From Amyelois transitella (taxonomy: Eukaryota > Arthropoda > Insecta > Lepidoptera > Pyralidae): DNA of 64,000 bases. Positions within the stretch are counted from its first letter, which is position 1, and each line of letters opens with the position of its first letter. The stretch spans positions 392,001 through 456,000 of the forward strand of contig NC_083526.1 of the NCBI RefSeq assembly GCF_032362555.1, written 5' to 3'. This document shows positions 1 through 10,355 of this stretch, piece after piece. A model generated the notes under the pieces. It was not told the DNA's origin, ran no database searches, and saw only the letters and a program-made list of their open reading frames with translations. The translations under genes were made by a program, and so were the position numbers.

Positions 1-26
1 GTCAGTGAACATACAAAAAAGACACA

Positions 27-262
27 TACATACATATGGTCACGTCTATATCCCTTGCGGGGTAGACAGAGCCAACAGTCGAAAAGACTGAATGGCCACG
101 TTCAGCTATTTAGCTTAATGATAGAATTGAGATTCAAATATTGACAAAAAGTCACACTTTTTTTTTTAATGTATAATTTCAGATTTTGCTTAAGCACCTC
201 TTACGACATTCACAGAATGGAGTGGTCCAATTCTTAAGTGACGGAAACCACACGGCACCTCA
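27..262 (-). repeat. SINE-A copy, nearly full length
   Basis: Begins with (CATA)n, then the conserved tail block (GTCTATATCCCTTGCGGGG on this strand) and ends at the head block ACCACACGGCAC. Its middle is diverged, with a T-run at 157-168. It probably lies in a complexin intron. Confidence 0.85.
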
Positions 263-1030
263 TCCCTTTCCAATATCGCCTAGTAATGTTACAAACTTAA
301 AGTCGATATTAACAAAGTAAATAGGTACGTCTGTGGCTCGGTCACGGATAATTTCCCAAAGGACACGATTCGATTCCGTTGAGCCACAAATGGATTGGAT
401 ATTAAACTTATTTACTCATATTAATATACAGAATTTTGTATTGCGCCTCTTTGGAATTGATGTAATATTGTTTTGTTATTTTGCCATTACCTATTTATTT
501 TTGAGAGCGTTTTCGACCCCCGACGGAAAAAGAGGGGTGTTATAAGTTTGAAGTTGCATAGCTCACAAACGAATGAAGCGATTTCAAATTTAGTTTTTTT
601 TTTATTAAAGATGATTTACGTGCGAGTGTTTTTATAAAGGTAGTATGTTTGATCAAAATCGGTATAGCTGTTCAAAAATTGTGGGAGTTGAAAGTAGTTA
701 AGTAAGATCAAACATCGGCAAACATACTCGAGTGAACACGCACTAATAAAGAATATTGATGATTTAATCGAGAGTCTTCTTATCTTAACCCCCGGTGCAA
801 AAATGACAACAATGTGGTATACGTTCTAGTTATAATATAACATTGCAAAAAGAATCCAATGCACACTTAAAAATTTTCTTTTTCTTTTTTTATAACTGGC
901 CAGTTATGACACATTCTGAACAAAACACAAAAAAGAGGTTGCATATTACTAATTATATTAAACGGTTGGCAACACTTTGCATTTAAAACACACATTTTCC
1001 ATGCTAAAATATAAACTTTCTCATCCGCAG

Positions 1031-1725
1031 TACAAAATCCCCAAGAAGGAGGAGGTGGTGGAACAACAGCAAGCCGAGCCTGACAACCCTCTGATGAGGA
1101 AGAAGAAGACGCCCGAGGAACTGGCGGCCGAAGCGGAGCTGGAAGACCAGGACGAGTTCACCAGTAAGTCTTGTGGTCTATATAATATAGTCTTTACAGT
1201 CGTAAGTAACAGTTCAAAATTAGGGTACGTTTAGAACAGTTACGAAATTTATGATAAATCTTTTTACTCTAACTTAACCTGGTCTTCAAAATCCAAAGCT
1301 GAGAAATTTTCATACACACATACATATAGACACGTCGTTCCTTGTGAAGTCACGGAGCAAACAGTTTCGAAAAGACCGAAAGGCTACGTTCAGCTGTATG
1401 GCTAATTAATGGAATTGAGATTCAAATAGTCATAGGTTGCTCGTTGCTAAATAAAGAATCCCAAGCCTTTCTAATGATCTACTTTTACAATTTGAGATTT
1501 CAATATTTTATTTAGAAATAAAAGCGCAACAAAAATAAGTTAATAATATGAAACTGAATTGTTTTCAACGAGTAGATTTCAACCTTACTTAAAACTATTA
1601 AAATCGTATCTATGGTTAACCTGTTATTAATGAAACCTTCATCAATTTCAGAATTGAAAAACACCATCGAAACGCAAGTGAACGAACTGAAATCCCAGAT
1701 CGAGAGCAAGTGTGTCATGCAGTGA
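1031..1725 (+). CDS. cpx: Complexin, last two coding exons (5' part lies outside the window)
   Basis: Complexin is a small cytosolic SNARE-binding protein that clamps and promotes synaptic vesicle fusion. Two exons are seen: 1031-1163, after an AG acceptor and followed by GTAAGT, and 1652-1725, ending in TGA. They join in frame (A+AA gives Lys). The first encodes the conserved stretch with NPLMRKKKTPEELAAEAEL. The second encodes a short amphipathic segment (NTIETQVNELKSQIESK) and ends CVMQ, a CAAX box for farnesylation that anchors insect complexin to membranes. These residues match my memory of Drosophila cpx closely. In Drosophila the last exon is alternatively spliced into CAAX and non-CAAX forms; I did not identify an alternative last exon here. 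The SNARE-binding central helix and the N terminus would be on exons upstream of position 1. Confidence 0.92.
1312..1476 (-). repeat. SINE-A fragment in complexin intron
   Basis: The tail and middle are recognisable (CATACATATAGACACGTC, then the GATTCAAATAGT block), but the head is missing and many substitutions are present. It is an old, 5'-truncated copy. Confidence 0.7.
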
Positions 1726-4700
1726 GAGCCCCCGAACTAATTTACATCCGAATACATGATGTAGCTGTAAGATCATCAGTACCCATCAATTCAGGACACG
1801 ACGCACCCGGAATCATCATTCACGCTCAAAACAAGCCGATGATGTCACGACTGGCCAAATATTTGTATCATTGGACCGAATGTTCGCATCAATTTCGTTA
1901 GACACTTGTTTTGGAGTAAATTTGTGTTTTAAAACAGAAACGTTTAGATCTCGGCGTAATTTCAAATTTGTGTCGAATTTAACATCGTTTTTGGAATTTT
2001 GCGACGCCTTTACAGGGCAGAAATCTAGGAATTTTCAAGCTTTCTAATCACGTTTGAATTTGAGAGAAATTTCTGTTGGCAGAATCCAGATTGAACAAAT
2101 ACTTGGCCGAAGTGACTTCGTCGTTAAGTAGGATACCCCGATTCTAAATTTTGTGGAAGGTAGATGGCTAGGCGCGCCTTGGTGCTTGATAATGAGCAAT
2201 AATATTTTTATACATTCATAAATTGAGAGCAGCCCTAAACGTTTTAACGTGAGGTCAAAAAGTCAACGCCGCACTCGAACCCATTTTATATGTTGATGTG
2301 ATATATTGTTATTTAAGTGTAAAGAGGAATTATATAAATACCGTGTTTAAAGGGGGAAGTAATATAAGGTTGGCACGCGTGTATCTATCTCTTACGCTAC
2401 TATCTCTTCGGCTGATTATACTTACATTAAAATAACAATGTATTGGAATTTGTTTTCATCCAAATTCCGCGTAGTGTTTACCGCAAATTTTCAATCTTCC
2501 TACTCGACTTTTGCCTCTAAATCTTTTGCATGCGTGCTTATGCCGGTGTAATTAATCGTGTCAGTGTATTTTGTTTAGGTGTATATACCTGTAATCGACC
2601 TAGCCTTAAAAACCACATCGAAAATAAAATAGGTACAATTGTTGAACCTGTCCAGTCTCTATTCTTGGGCTGGCATTATCTTGCATGTCTTTATATTATA
2701 AGATCAATGTTGGTTTAGATTAATGTAAAGAATTTAGACGTACACTTCGCGTTGTTTTACTGTTGCAGTAGCGTAGGGACGCCGTTGATCTAATGTTTTA
2801 TCTCAGAAACTTTTAGTCTATGGAAATGCACTGGATATTAAATTTTGACATTTTATGAAATTCGTCAGTGTTGGTGTTGATGATAATTTAACTACTGAGT
2901 ACATTACAGGAAGATCAGAAACGATACAAGAAGGCATAAATGCAATTTTTTTTAAAGGTGTCATCTCCATAGGATATAAGCTTCTTTGTTTATCGGTGTT
3001 TAACGCTTAGGAAGTAATTTACACACGTGAGAGTGAATTTTTCGAGCGATTGTCGTTACTTGGACGCGATGGGACGGCTTACAAGCCTTGCAAAGTGGAC
3101 TAACGTTGAAATTCTCTAAACGTTTTCGATCAACATTATTTTATAAGAGTTTACCCTTCTTAGGTTAGGTTACGATTTGAAATCTAAAATATTTCCAATC
3201 TTTTCAAGTAATATTTCTCTCCACGTTTGTCCAACTTGCCGGCTAAAGATTGAAGGGGTATTTGGGTACCTACGTCATGGTTATTGTACAGTACAAAATG
3301 ATGTACTACAGTTTGATCAGAGCGAGTTGTTCGAAATATTTCCTCCACTTAAGCTGCAAATGCAAAAGATTTGTCATCGTCAAAAGCTGTGATATATAAT
3401 AATAACGCTGTACGCCGGAGCGATCTCGATTCGCTCCCATCGTTAGCTTTTTGAACTTCAAATTTGATCTTCTATCGTCTATTCGTCGGATCTCTCGCTC
3501 TTTCCTCTTCGTAGGCTCAAGCTCTCAAACACGAATCAGCACATCATGTATTTCTAACTACTCATTCATTGTTTTGATCAATATCATCGGTTTGATGCAG
3601 CATATCGCTTGCTAACTATATATTATCATTTACACCGGTAATTATTGTTGCGTTTACTTTAATTGATGTTGTCAATTATCCCTATCCTCACAGATCGTAT
3701 ATAACTTTTCAATATACACACATATGTAAATACAAATCAATAATTTCTGATTGTTTACTGAGATGCTATTTTCTGATATATAAGATTCTAAATATTTTCT
3801 CGCACTGTACCGCACATCGATCTATTTTCATAGCTTCTTTCAATAGTACCTTATTTTGAGCACGCATAGCTATTATAGTCTACTATATCTGTATATTTAA
3901 ATATATATGAAATGGATTATGTAATAAAGCAGAGATGGGCATCGCTTTGTCAAAGCACAGGACCCGTCCGTTACCATGATCAGAATTCACAATCTTAATA
4001 TTTTAAGGTATAACTTTAAATTTTCACAGTGTATGTGTGGTTAGTCTAGGTTTATCATATATTACAAAAATAGTTCTATGTATGTGCATGGCAATTCTAG
4101 CTAACGGTTGTTCGTAGTTGACTAAACAATAATAGGATAAGACTCATCCCCGTCGGTTGCAATGAATTTTGACACGACCAAGTACCGTATCATCATCACA
4201 CTTTCATCTTTCTCCTTGTACTAGTTATGTGTTAGCTACTTCTATATCGACGCTACCTATATCCCTTGTCTAACTTCTATCTTGTCTAGCTATAACCTTA
4301 GCCTGTCCTTCGTTGTTGACTCTACTTTACCTAGACATAGATTAGTAAATTATTTTGGTACGTAGTGAGGTCTAGTTACGATTAAATCATTGGATTAAAA
4401 CCGCTAACTGTCACTAAATTAAAATGTACGTAACGTTGTTGAAATTGTTTGCATGAACAAAGTGTTAACTTTAAGCTCTTTGGAAGTGTTTTCAGTGTCG
4501 TTTTCTCATTCGTCCGTTATGTTTTGAGGTGCAAATAGAAGCTTCAGTAAAGCTATAATGTCTATGTAAGCTTTCGGTGTTCAGTGTATAGTGAATATTT
4601 AATTAGATTAACGTTGCTTAACGTGACTCGTGAAGGAATTTGGGTGATACCAAATGATTGTAAGGTTATTTTGAATTGTATAACTTCAGGTTCGGTCCGA

Positions 4701-7040
4701 TGTTTAGAACTGACGATGAAGTTCGAAACATTGAACTATTCAGTGCTGTGTGGAATGTTACTAAATTTCCGAATACCAAACCATCTCTACAGGCTAACAC
4801 GATGATCTCAAGCGATAGGTTTCAAATTCACCTTTAAATAAATACATTATGGTTACTAATGCACACAACATCTTCTGATATATTTCTTTTTAAAATATAG
4901 TGAATTTATAAAGAGGTTTATACAAGGTAGATGTGTAGCTTAGACATAAAATGTACGTTATTTATGAGAATTTCTTTTTTGGAAAATCACCCGTAGAATA
5001 ATTTTAAGGAAATTAAAAAAAAAGTGAATTGTGACCAATTTTAGATTTTTTCCTCGAACAAAATCAGTTTGATCTTATGACTCTCATACTCAGGGTAAAT
5101 ATATATATACTTGCTGTGACTATTATTGTTGTCTATTTATAATATATTCAGTTAGATTATTTAGGATGAATGTATGACTTTTTGGCCTTCAATGGCTTCA
5201 CATCTTCTAAAGTGAGATATTTCCCTTGAATTTATTCACGTTCCTCAACCCTCGAAAGTAGGAGGTTTTGAATTTTCACTGTTATTATTCCTTAGAGGAG
5301 TTAGACTTTACAATTTAATACATACCTTGTTAAACAATTTATTATTAATTAGCATATGATAGTTGCACTAGGTTTTAAAGTTAGGGAATGGTTTGTTTTA
5401 AATATATACGACGTTTCTGATATTAAATCTGCTGATCAAAAAATTTTCAATCAATTATTATTGTTCTTGAATCTAAAGCAGTAGATATACTATATAAAAT
5501 GTCGTATGTATCTAAAATTTGAATTGAGGCTTTAAATAATTTGACAGTTCACAAAACAACACCGTTTAAACATATTAGGGACAAGCCAAACAGAAGATCG
5601 CGAATTAGGAAAAGACGATTAGAGACAACGACACGTATACACAAACATAAGAGCTTCTAACACTCTAAACTCAGTATTACTTTAACCATCTTGGCAAATA
5701 ACAGTAAGACTAATAAAGAACTGATAATAAGTGCCACGAACGACGTAAGCGCTTCGAATTTTTTGATAAGAGACTCATTGTTATTTGCAAAAGATTTCAA
5801 CTTTGATTTTAATGTGATCTCTTGAGACCACGTATGTGTTATGGAAGTACAGACAAGAAAACAAGTCGACGCACCAGCCTACTGCCTGTTTCTGAAATCT
5901 GCCAATTTTTGTGAAATATTTCCGTTGCGTTACTTATTTCCTTATCTGTACTTATTGTTTGTTCAATTGTTTATGGACACTTAGCGCGTCAGCTTTTAAT
6001 ATTAGTGACATATAGTGTTAAAATTGCAAATTTACTGAAATTGGAGTAAATATTAAAAAAAAAATGTGTAAGACGAAATAAATTTGAAAATGAAATTTGA
6101 AACCCATTAACTCTTATATGAACGAGGTTCATATGTATGTTGTATTGTTATTATAAAGAAAGGTTAGTAGATTTATCCAAGATTACATTAACTTAGAATT
6201 ATGAATGAAAAACGAAAAAAAGAGGTTATTGTTGAAAATGTTTTTAGGTATTTAAATCGGATTGAGCTTCTGTGAAACCTGTTGTTGATGATATGTTAGG
6301 TTTCGTTCGCTATTTCTGGCCGAATGATACTGCCAAACGATGCACTTGGATCATTGTCATCATTAAACTTATGCTTACTAAACTGACGTTTAAATTCAAA
6401 AGAATAAAACATAATATCTTTAAAGACTAGGTACTCTAACCCGTATTAACTTAAACAGTCTGACTGAAGCTTCAAAATTCTTTGAAGTCATAAATATCAG
6501 TAAACGCAAAGATACGTCAAGTTTTTAACCTATGAAGAATAAATTGTCTGTCTTACCTATAGTGTCTAATCCACTCAAAGGCCAGTTGCGAAAAGATCAT
6601 GGTACAGATTTAAGAAGCCAATAAAATATATTTGAACAGAAAATCTCTCCTTATTGAAGTCGGATAAACATCACCTTAAAGTGAAAATGAGATATATAAT
6701 AAACATGCGCAAGATTCAATCAAAGAAAATAATCAATTGCGTAATCGTATTGTTAATACAGTACCAGATACAAAGGAAAATCACAACAAAGCAGAATTTA
6801 ATGATGACAAATCATCTATATAAATCGTTATTGAAATATATTTGTTTAACAGCCTTCTCGTCACTTCGGTAGTAACTATAGATGCTTCTTTCGCTCGTTT
6901 ATCTATTGTTGCGAATTGTTACTTTACGAGTCCCTATTAGTTATAAATTTTAGAGGTAGCCATTGTCACATGAGCAACGCTGTGATTGTGAAAATGGTGT
7001 ATCTACCAAGTTGTTAAATAATAAATAAACTACATTGTAC
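1726..7040 (+). other. cpx: Probable long 3' UTR of complexin
   Basis: About 5.3 kb follow the cpx stop codon with no credible ORF (only short open frames) and no copy of the repeats that fill the rest of the window. It is AT-rich. Several AATAAA-like sites occur, for example near 3922, and a strong overlapping pair is at 7020-7029, followed by a GT/T-rich stretch. I infer a long neuronal 3' UTR from this continuity and from the absence of insertions. Transcripts are needed to prove it. An unrecognised noncoding gene is the alternative. Confidence 0.55.
7020..7029 (+). terminator. Candidate polyadenylation signal of complexin
   Basis: Two overlapping AATAAA hexamers are followed 15-30 bases later by a GGTGGCTTGTTTTATTTC-like GT/T-rich element, the usual layout of a metazoan cleavage site. 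Confidence 0.45.
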
Positions 7041-7603
7041 CACCGGTGGCTTGTTTTATTTCAATATTCCTCAACGATTATAGAAAAAGCGCTGCTACTG
7101 ATCCAAATTTTAACCACATATGACAAAAAAAGGTATTCCGATTATCAGAGAGGATTTTTCTTCTTTTTAAGAAAAATAAGAAATTCACTCTTATAACAAG
7201 AAAAGCTAGAATGATCAAAGAATTTAATAAGAAATCTTTACGAACCCTCGTTCACACTACCTTATTCTCTAAGGAACTGTCTAAGTTTTATTTAGAAATT
7301 AATAACGTATTAACAAAACAGAACATCAAAATGAGCAGACAGTATGGAATATATTGGAATGCGAAGTCCGTGCTGTTTATCATTACATATTTATAAGTAA
7401 AGTTATTAACTTTGTCTGTATGTATACACCAATCTCAGAAAGTTATGTAGGCATGGATTGTGATCCCGTTAAAAATTTAGAAAAATTATTATTAGAAGCT
7501 ACCTGTGTGAAAGCAGGTTGCTAGTATCATAATAATTTTTCGGAATTAATGATGAGACTATGTAAATGAAATGTTATATAAAGTATACATTTTTATTGAA
7601 GTT
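7041..7603. other. Intergenic gap between convergent 3' ends
   Basis: No ORF or known repeat is seen. On the - strand an AATAAA lies at 7592-7597 and may be the polyadenylation signal of the heparanase gene, whose 3' UTR would be split by the LTR element. Confidence 0.4.
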
Positions 7604-7653
7604 AGTACTTATAGTTAAAATACAAAAAGAAAATCTATGTACAATAAAGTAGT
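7604..7653. repeat. Flanking duplication, left copy
   Basis: A ~50-bp stretch (CTTATAGTTAAAATAC ... ATCTATGTACAATAAAGT) ends just before the 5' LTR and recurs right after the 3' LTR at 15078-15140. It is far longer than an integrase target-site duplication. Confidence 0.8.
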
Positions 7654-7661
7654 AGTAGTAG

Positions 7662-7850
7662 TGTAGCGACATCGTCGTACATACAATCAGCACATAACCA
7701 GATAAGGCACACTATAAGATAAAGTTTAGAGATTAAGTTAGATAGCAAAACGCACGTCCTTTATTAGTATATAAGCAACCGATATATGTAAAATAGACAC
7801 ACTTAAAACCATTACGTGTTTCACTACATCTCCTTGCCGGACCATCGGCA
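7662..7850 (+). repeat. 5' LTR
   Basis: Begins TGTAGCGACATCG and ends ACCATCGGCA. Identity with the 3' LTR continues three bases (AAT) past the CA end, which leaves the exact boundary slightly open. Confidence 0.88.
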
Positions 7851-7853
7851 AAT

Positions 7854-7868
7854 TGGTGACCCCGACGA
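7854..7868 (+). promoter_or_regulatory. Primer-binding site of the LTR element
   Basis: TGGTGACCCCGACGA sits three bases after the LTR. Its complement ends in CCA, as a tRNA 3' end would. I did not identify the primer tRNA with certainty. Confidence 0.6.
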
Positions 7869-7982
7869 ACAGCAAGCAACTGACCAAGAAGAAAATTCGT
7901 CAAAACAAAATGTACACCTCGGCACAATCACCCTGCAAATCAAGCAACAACGCACAAGAAACCTTCACACCTTCTACGTAAG

Positions 7983-8345
7983 ATGCGAGTGCTGAGTAAG
8001 GAAAAAATCGGCGACGACACCATAAAACTCCTATGGTTGAGGCTTTTACCGCCATCCGTAACCACGGTCCTGGCTGTCACAGAAAACATGGACGTCAACA
8101 AAATGAGCGAGATCGCCGACAAAATATTAGCAAACTCACAGATTACAGAAGTAGCAGCCGTGAATCAAAACAAAACAAATGACGACACAATGACGTGCAT
8201 ATTAGCGCAATTAGCAAATATGCGAGTAGAACTGAATGCAATTCAGCAAGGTCATCGACGCAGCGGTCAAGATTATTACAATCGTCAGCATTATCCATTA
8301 AGGTCAAGACCAAGAACAGCCTCTCCCTTCCGGACCGCCGCCAGG
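7983..8345 (+). pseudogene. gag: Gag fragment of the gypsy-like element
   Basis: The open frame encodes a mid-Gag segment typical of lepidopteran Ty3/gypsy elements (IKLLWLRLLPPSVTTVLAV, then a DVNKMSEIADKI helix and a basic Ser/Pro-rich region). The N-terminal half of Gag is absent, so about 200 codons have been lost between the primer-binding site and this ATG. The C-terminal zinc knuckle is also missing: the frame runs into unrelated AT-rich sequence near 8345, where the nested insertion begins. It is not functional Gag. Confidence 0.75.
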
Positions 8346-8449
8346 TGCACACGCATAGAGAATTTATTTAATTTTGTATTTATAATCTAAAATAAAATTT
8401 AAATCACAAAAATTGCCGTACGAAAAATAGGAGTGCATAAATTATCAAG

Positions 8450-8914
8450 AGATTACTCGATCCTGACCGAGCCGCACACACAAGCAACTGAAGAAGCGCG
8501 CGCCTACAAAGAAGCCACACGGGTACGACACACTTTTCTCTATCCCTCTTGTGCATACTCTTTTGCGCGCGCACTGACGGGCTTGCTGTCCACCTCACAC
8601 ATTTGATAAGCGCCGCCTTCTTATCCCTCCTCGCATCCTAGCTGTAGCAACTGCACTAACGCCGTCTCGCTCACTCCCACGCTTTGATATCGGCGTATTG
8701 CGCGCACGCAGCATCTTGCTCCCACAAGCGGGCCTAGCAACCGAGCGCTACGCTACGAGGCAGTATATCTCGCTCTCGCATAAAATCAAGTTCTGCGCAG
8801 CTTATGTTACCCTAGTACTGTTAGTGTACACAGTGTGCGCTTACGCAACTACTGATTGAGCACTTGCCCTATACATTTTTTTGTCTTTAACTTTTCTTAA
8901 ACCGAACTTACAAA
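8450..8914 (+). promoter_or_regulatory. LINE 5' leader, GC-rich
   Basis: It has markedly higher GC and CpG content than its surroundings and precedes ORF1 directly. LINE leaders usually hold an internal promoter, which I infer here without seeing a specific motif. Confidence 0.4.
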
Positions 8915-9802
8915 ATGGATGTTCCTTCTACCAACACCACTGAAGTAACTGACTCAAATTTGGACGTATCTCTCTCGGACTCCGAGATACCCAACAGTTT
9001 TATTTCCTCAAGATTTAAAAGGCGCAGAGAAGATGACCACAGTAGCGAACTGTCCGCATTACGGAAGGAAATGAAAAATATGTTTTTAAACATTATGGAG
9101 TCCCAATCTCGAGAATTCGAAAAAAATAATACTATATTAAAAGGCATTCAACAAACTAATTCGAATATTGAGAGCTCAGTGGCATTTTTAACGTCACAAA
9201 ATGAAGAATTGAAAAGAAAAATAGAAGCCCTGGAGAAAAAGTCTAATGAGGACCAGAAATACATTTCGATCTTAGAAGAAAAGCTGGAAATTACCCAGCA
9301 AGATATGAGGAAATCCAATATAGAGATAAAGAATGTGCCTAAGAAGCCAAATGAAACTAAAGAAGATCTTGTTGAAATGACCCTAAGTTTGTCTAAGTCC
9401 ATTGGTTGCTCATTGGATAAAGCAGCCATCCGGGATATCTACAGAGTAAGAGGGAAGAGAGATTCTAACTCCAATCCACCAATAATAGTGGAGACGAATT
9501 CTACATTTGTGAAAAACGATATCCTTCGTTCTTGTAAAGCCTTTAATATTAAACAAAAGGCGAAACTATGCGCCAAACACCTGGGTTTCCGAACATACGA
9601 GGATACCCCTATTTATATTTCGGAACACCTGACCCCTAAGGCAGCTCGTCTATTCTTCCTTGCCCGTGACCTGGTCAAGTCAAAGGTTTATAAATATTGT
9701 TGGACAGCATATGGGAGGGTGTACCTCAGAAGAGAAGATAATTCACCAATCATCTTAATAAAGAGTGAAGCCCAGGTTCAACAGCTCGTCACAGAAAAAT
9801 GA
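8915..9802 (+). CDS. LINE ORF1 protein (coiled coil plus baculovirus FP25K-like domain)
   Basis: This 295-aa ORF starts at an ATG in context AAAATGG. Residues ~60-145 form a charged heptad-rich coiled coil (LRKEMKNMF, LEKKSNEDQKYISILEEKL). Residues ~150-290 resemble the FP25K-like region common in insect LINE ORF1 proteins, with DIYRVRGKR, the PIYISEHLTPKAARLF motif and a WTAYGRVYLRRED strand. Such proteins bind RNA, trimerise and chaperone the LINE transcript. No CCHC knuckle is visible. It lies 553 bp upstream of ORF2 on the same strand. Similar FP proteins occur in baculoviruses, but the LINE setting makes a viral origin of this copy unnecessary. Confidence 0.8.
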   Translation: MDVPSTNTTEVTDSNLDVSLSDSEIPNSFISSRFKRRREDDHSSELSALRKEMKNMFLNIMESQSREFEKNNTILKGIQQTNSNIESSVAFLTSQNEELKRKIEALEKKSNEDQKYISILEEKLEITQQDMRKSNIEIKNVPKKPNETKEDLVEMTLSLSKSIGCSLDKAAIRDIYRVRGKRDSNSNPPIIVETNSTFVKNDILRSCKAFNIKQKAKLCAKHLGFRTYEDTPIYISEHLTPKAARLFFLARDLVKSKVYKYCWTAYGRVYLRREDNSPIILIKSEAQVQQLVTEK

Positions 9803-10355
9803 CTAGTTTTATTTTGTTTTTCTTTTGTATTTTTTACTTTTTTCTTATATAAGAGTAACATAACATTTATCTTCGATTTATGTAATTACTTACTAAACTG
9901 TATTTTACATAACACATTTTCATTCATAACTATATACACTCATCTCCAAATTATAGATCCATCACTGTATTTACAAACAGTCGTTATTTTTAGACTCCCA
10001 AGCCAACACATACACGTTAAAAATATCATTTATGTAATTATTATATTATTATATTACTCAATTATTAACTATATATACCTAAACCGTATAAGCATAACAT
10101 TGACAAAACTATACATCAACAATTATCGAACTAAAACTAATAATCATTACTATATAAAACTCACACCAGTAAATTTTAAATATATAAGCCAACAAGCATA
10201 CCGCCTACAATCAGCAACATTTAAATTATTCAACCTACACATAGCCTTTAGAAATAACTATACCTACATTCTCTTCACTTATTTGTTAAACCCATTATAC
10301 TATATTCTACAAAACCCCTTGGCACTAAAGAATTCGTTTCCTATTCTGCTCCTAT
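9803..10355 (+). other. AT-rich spacer between LINE ORF1 and ORF2
   Basis: Rich in ATA and ACATA tracts, with only a short open frame (10100-10363) of biased composition that matches nothing I recognise. The spacer is long for a LINE, so ORF2 must be reached by reinitiation or internal entry. Confidence 0.5.

Noticed and set aside
7733-8122. Two - strand open frames in the LTR and gag region
   Set aside because: Shadows of the LTR and of the gag reading; no domain.
8915-9802. Baculovirus-derived FP25K gene
   Set aside because: The FP-like domain follows a LINE ORF1 coiled coil and is followed by ORF2; this is the usual insect LINE arrangement.
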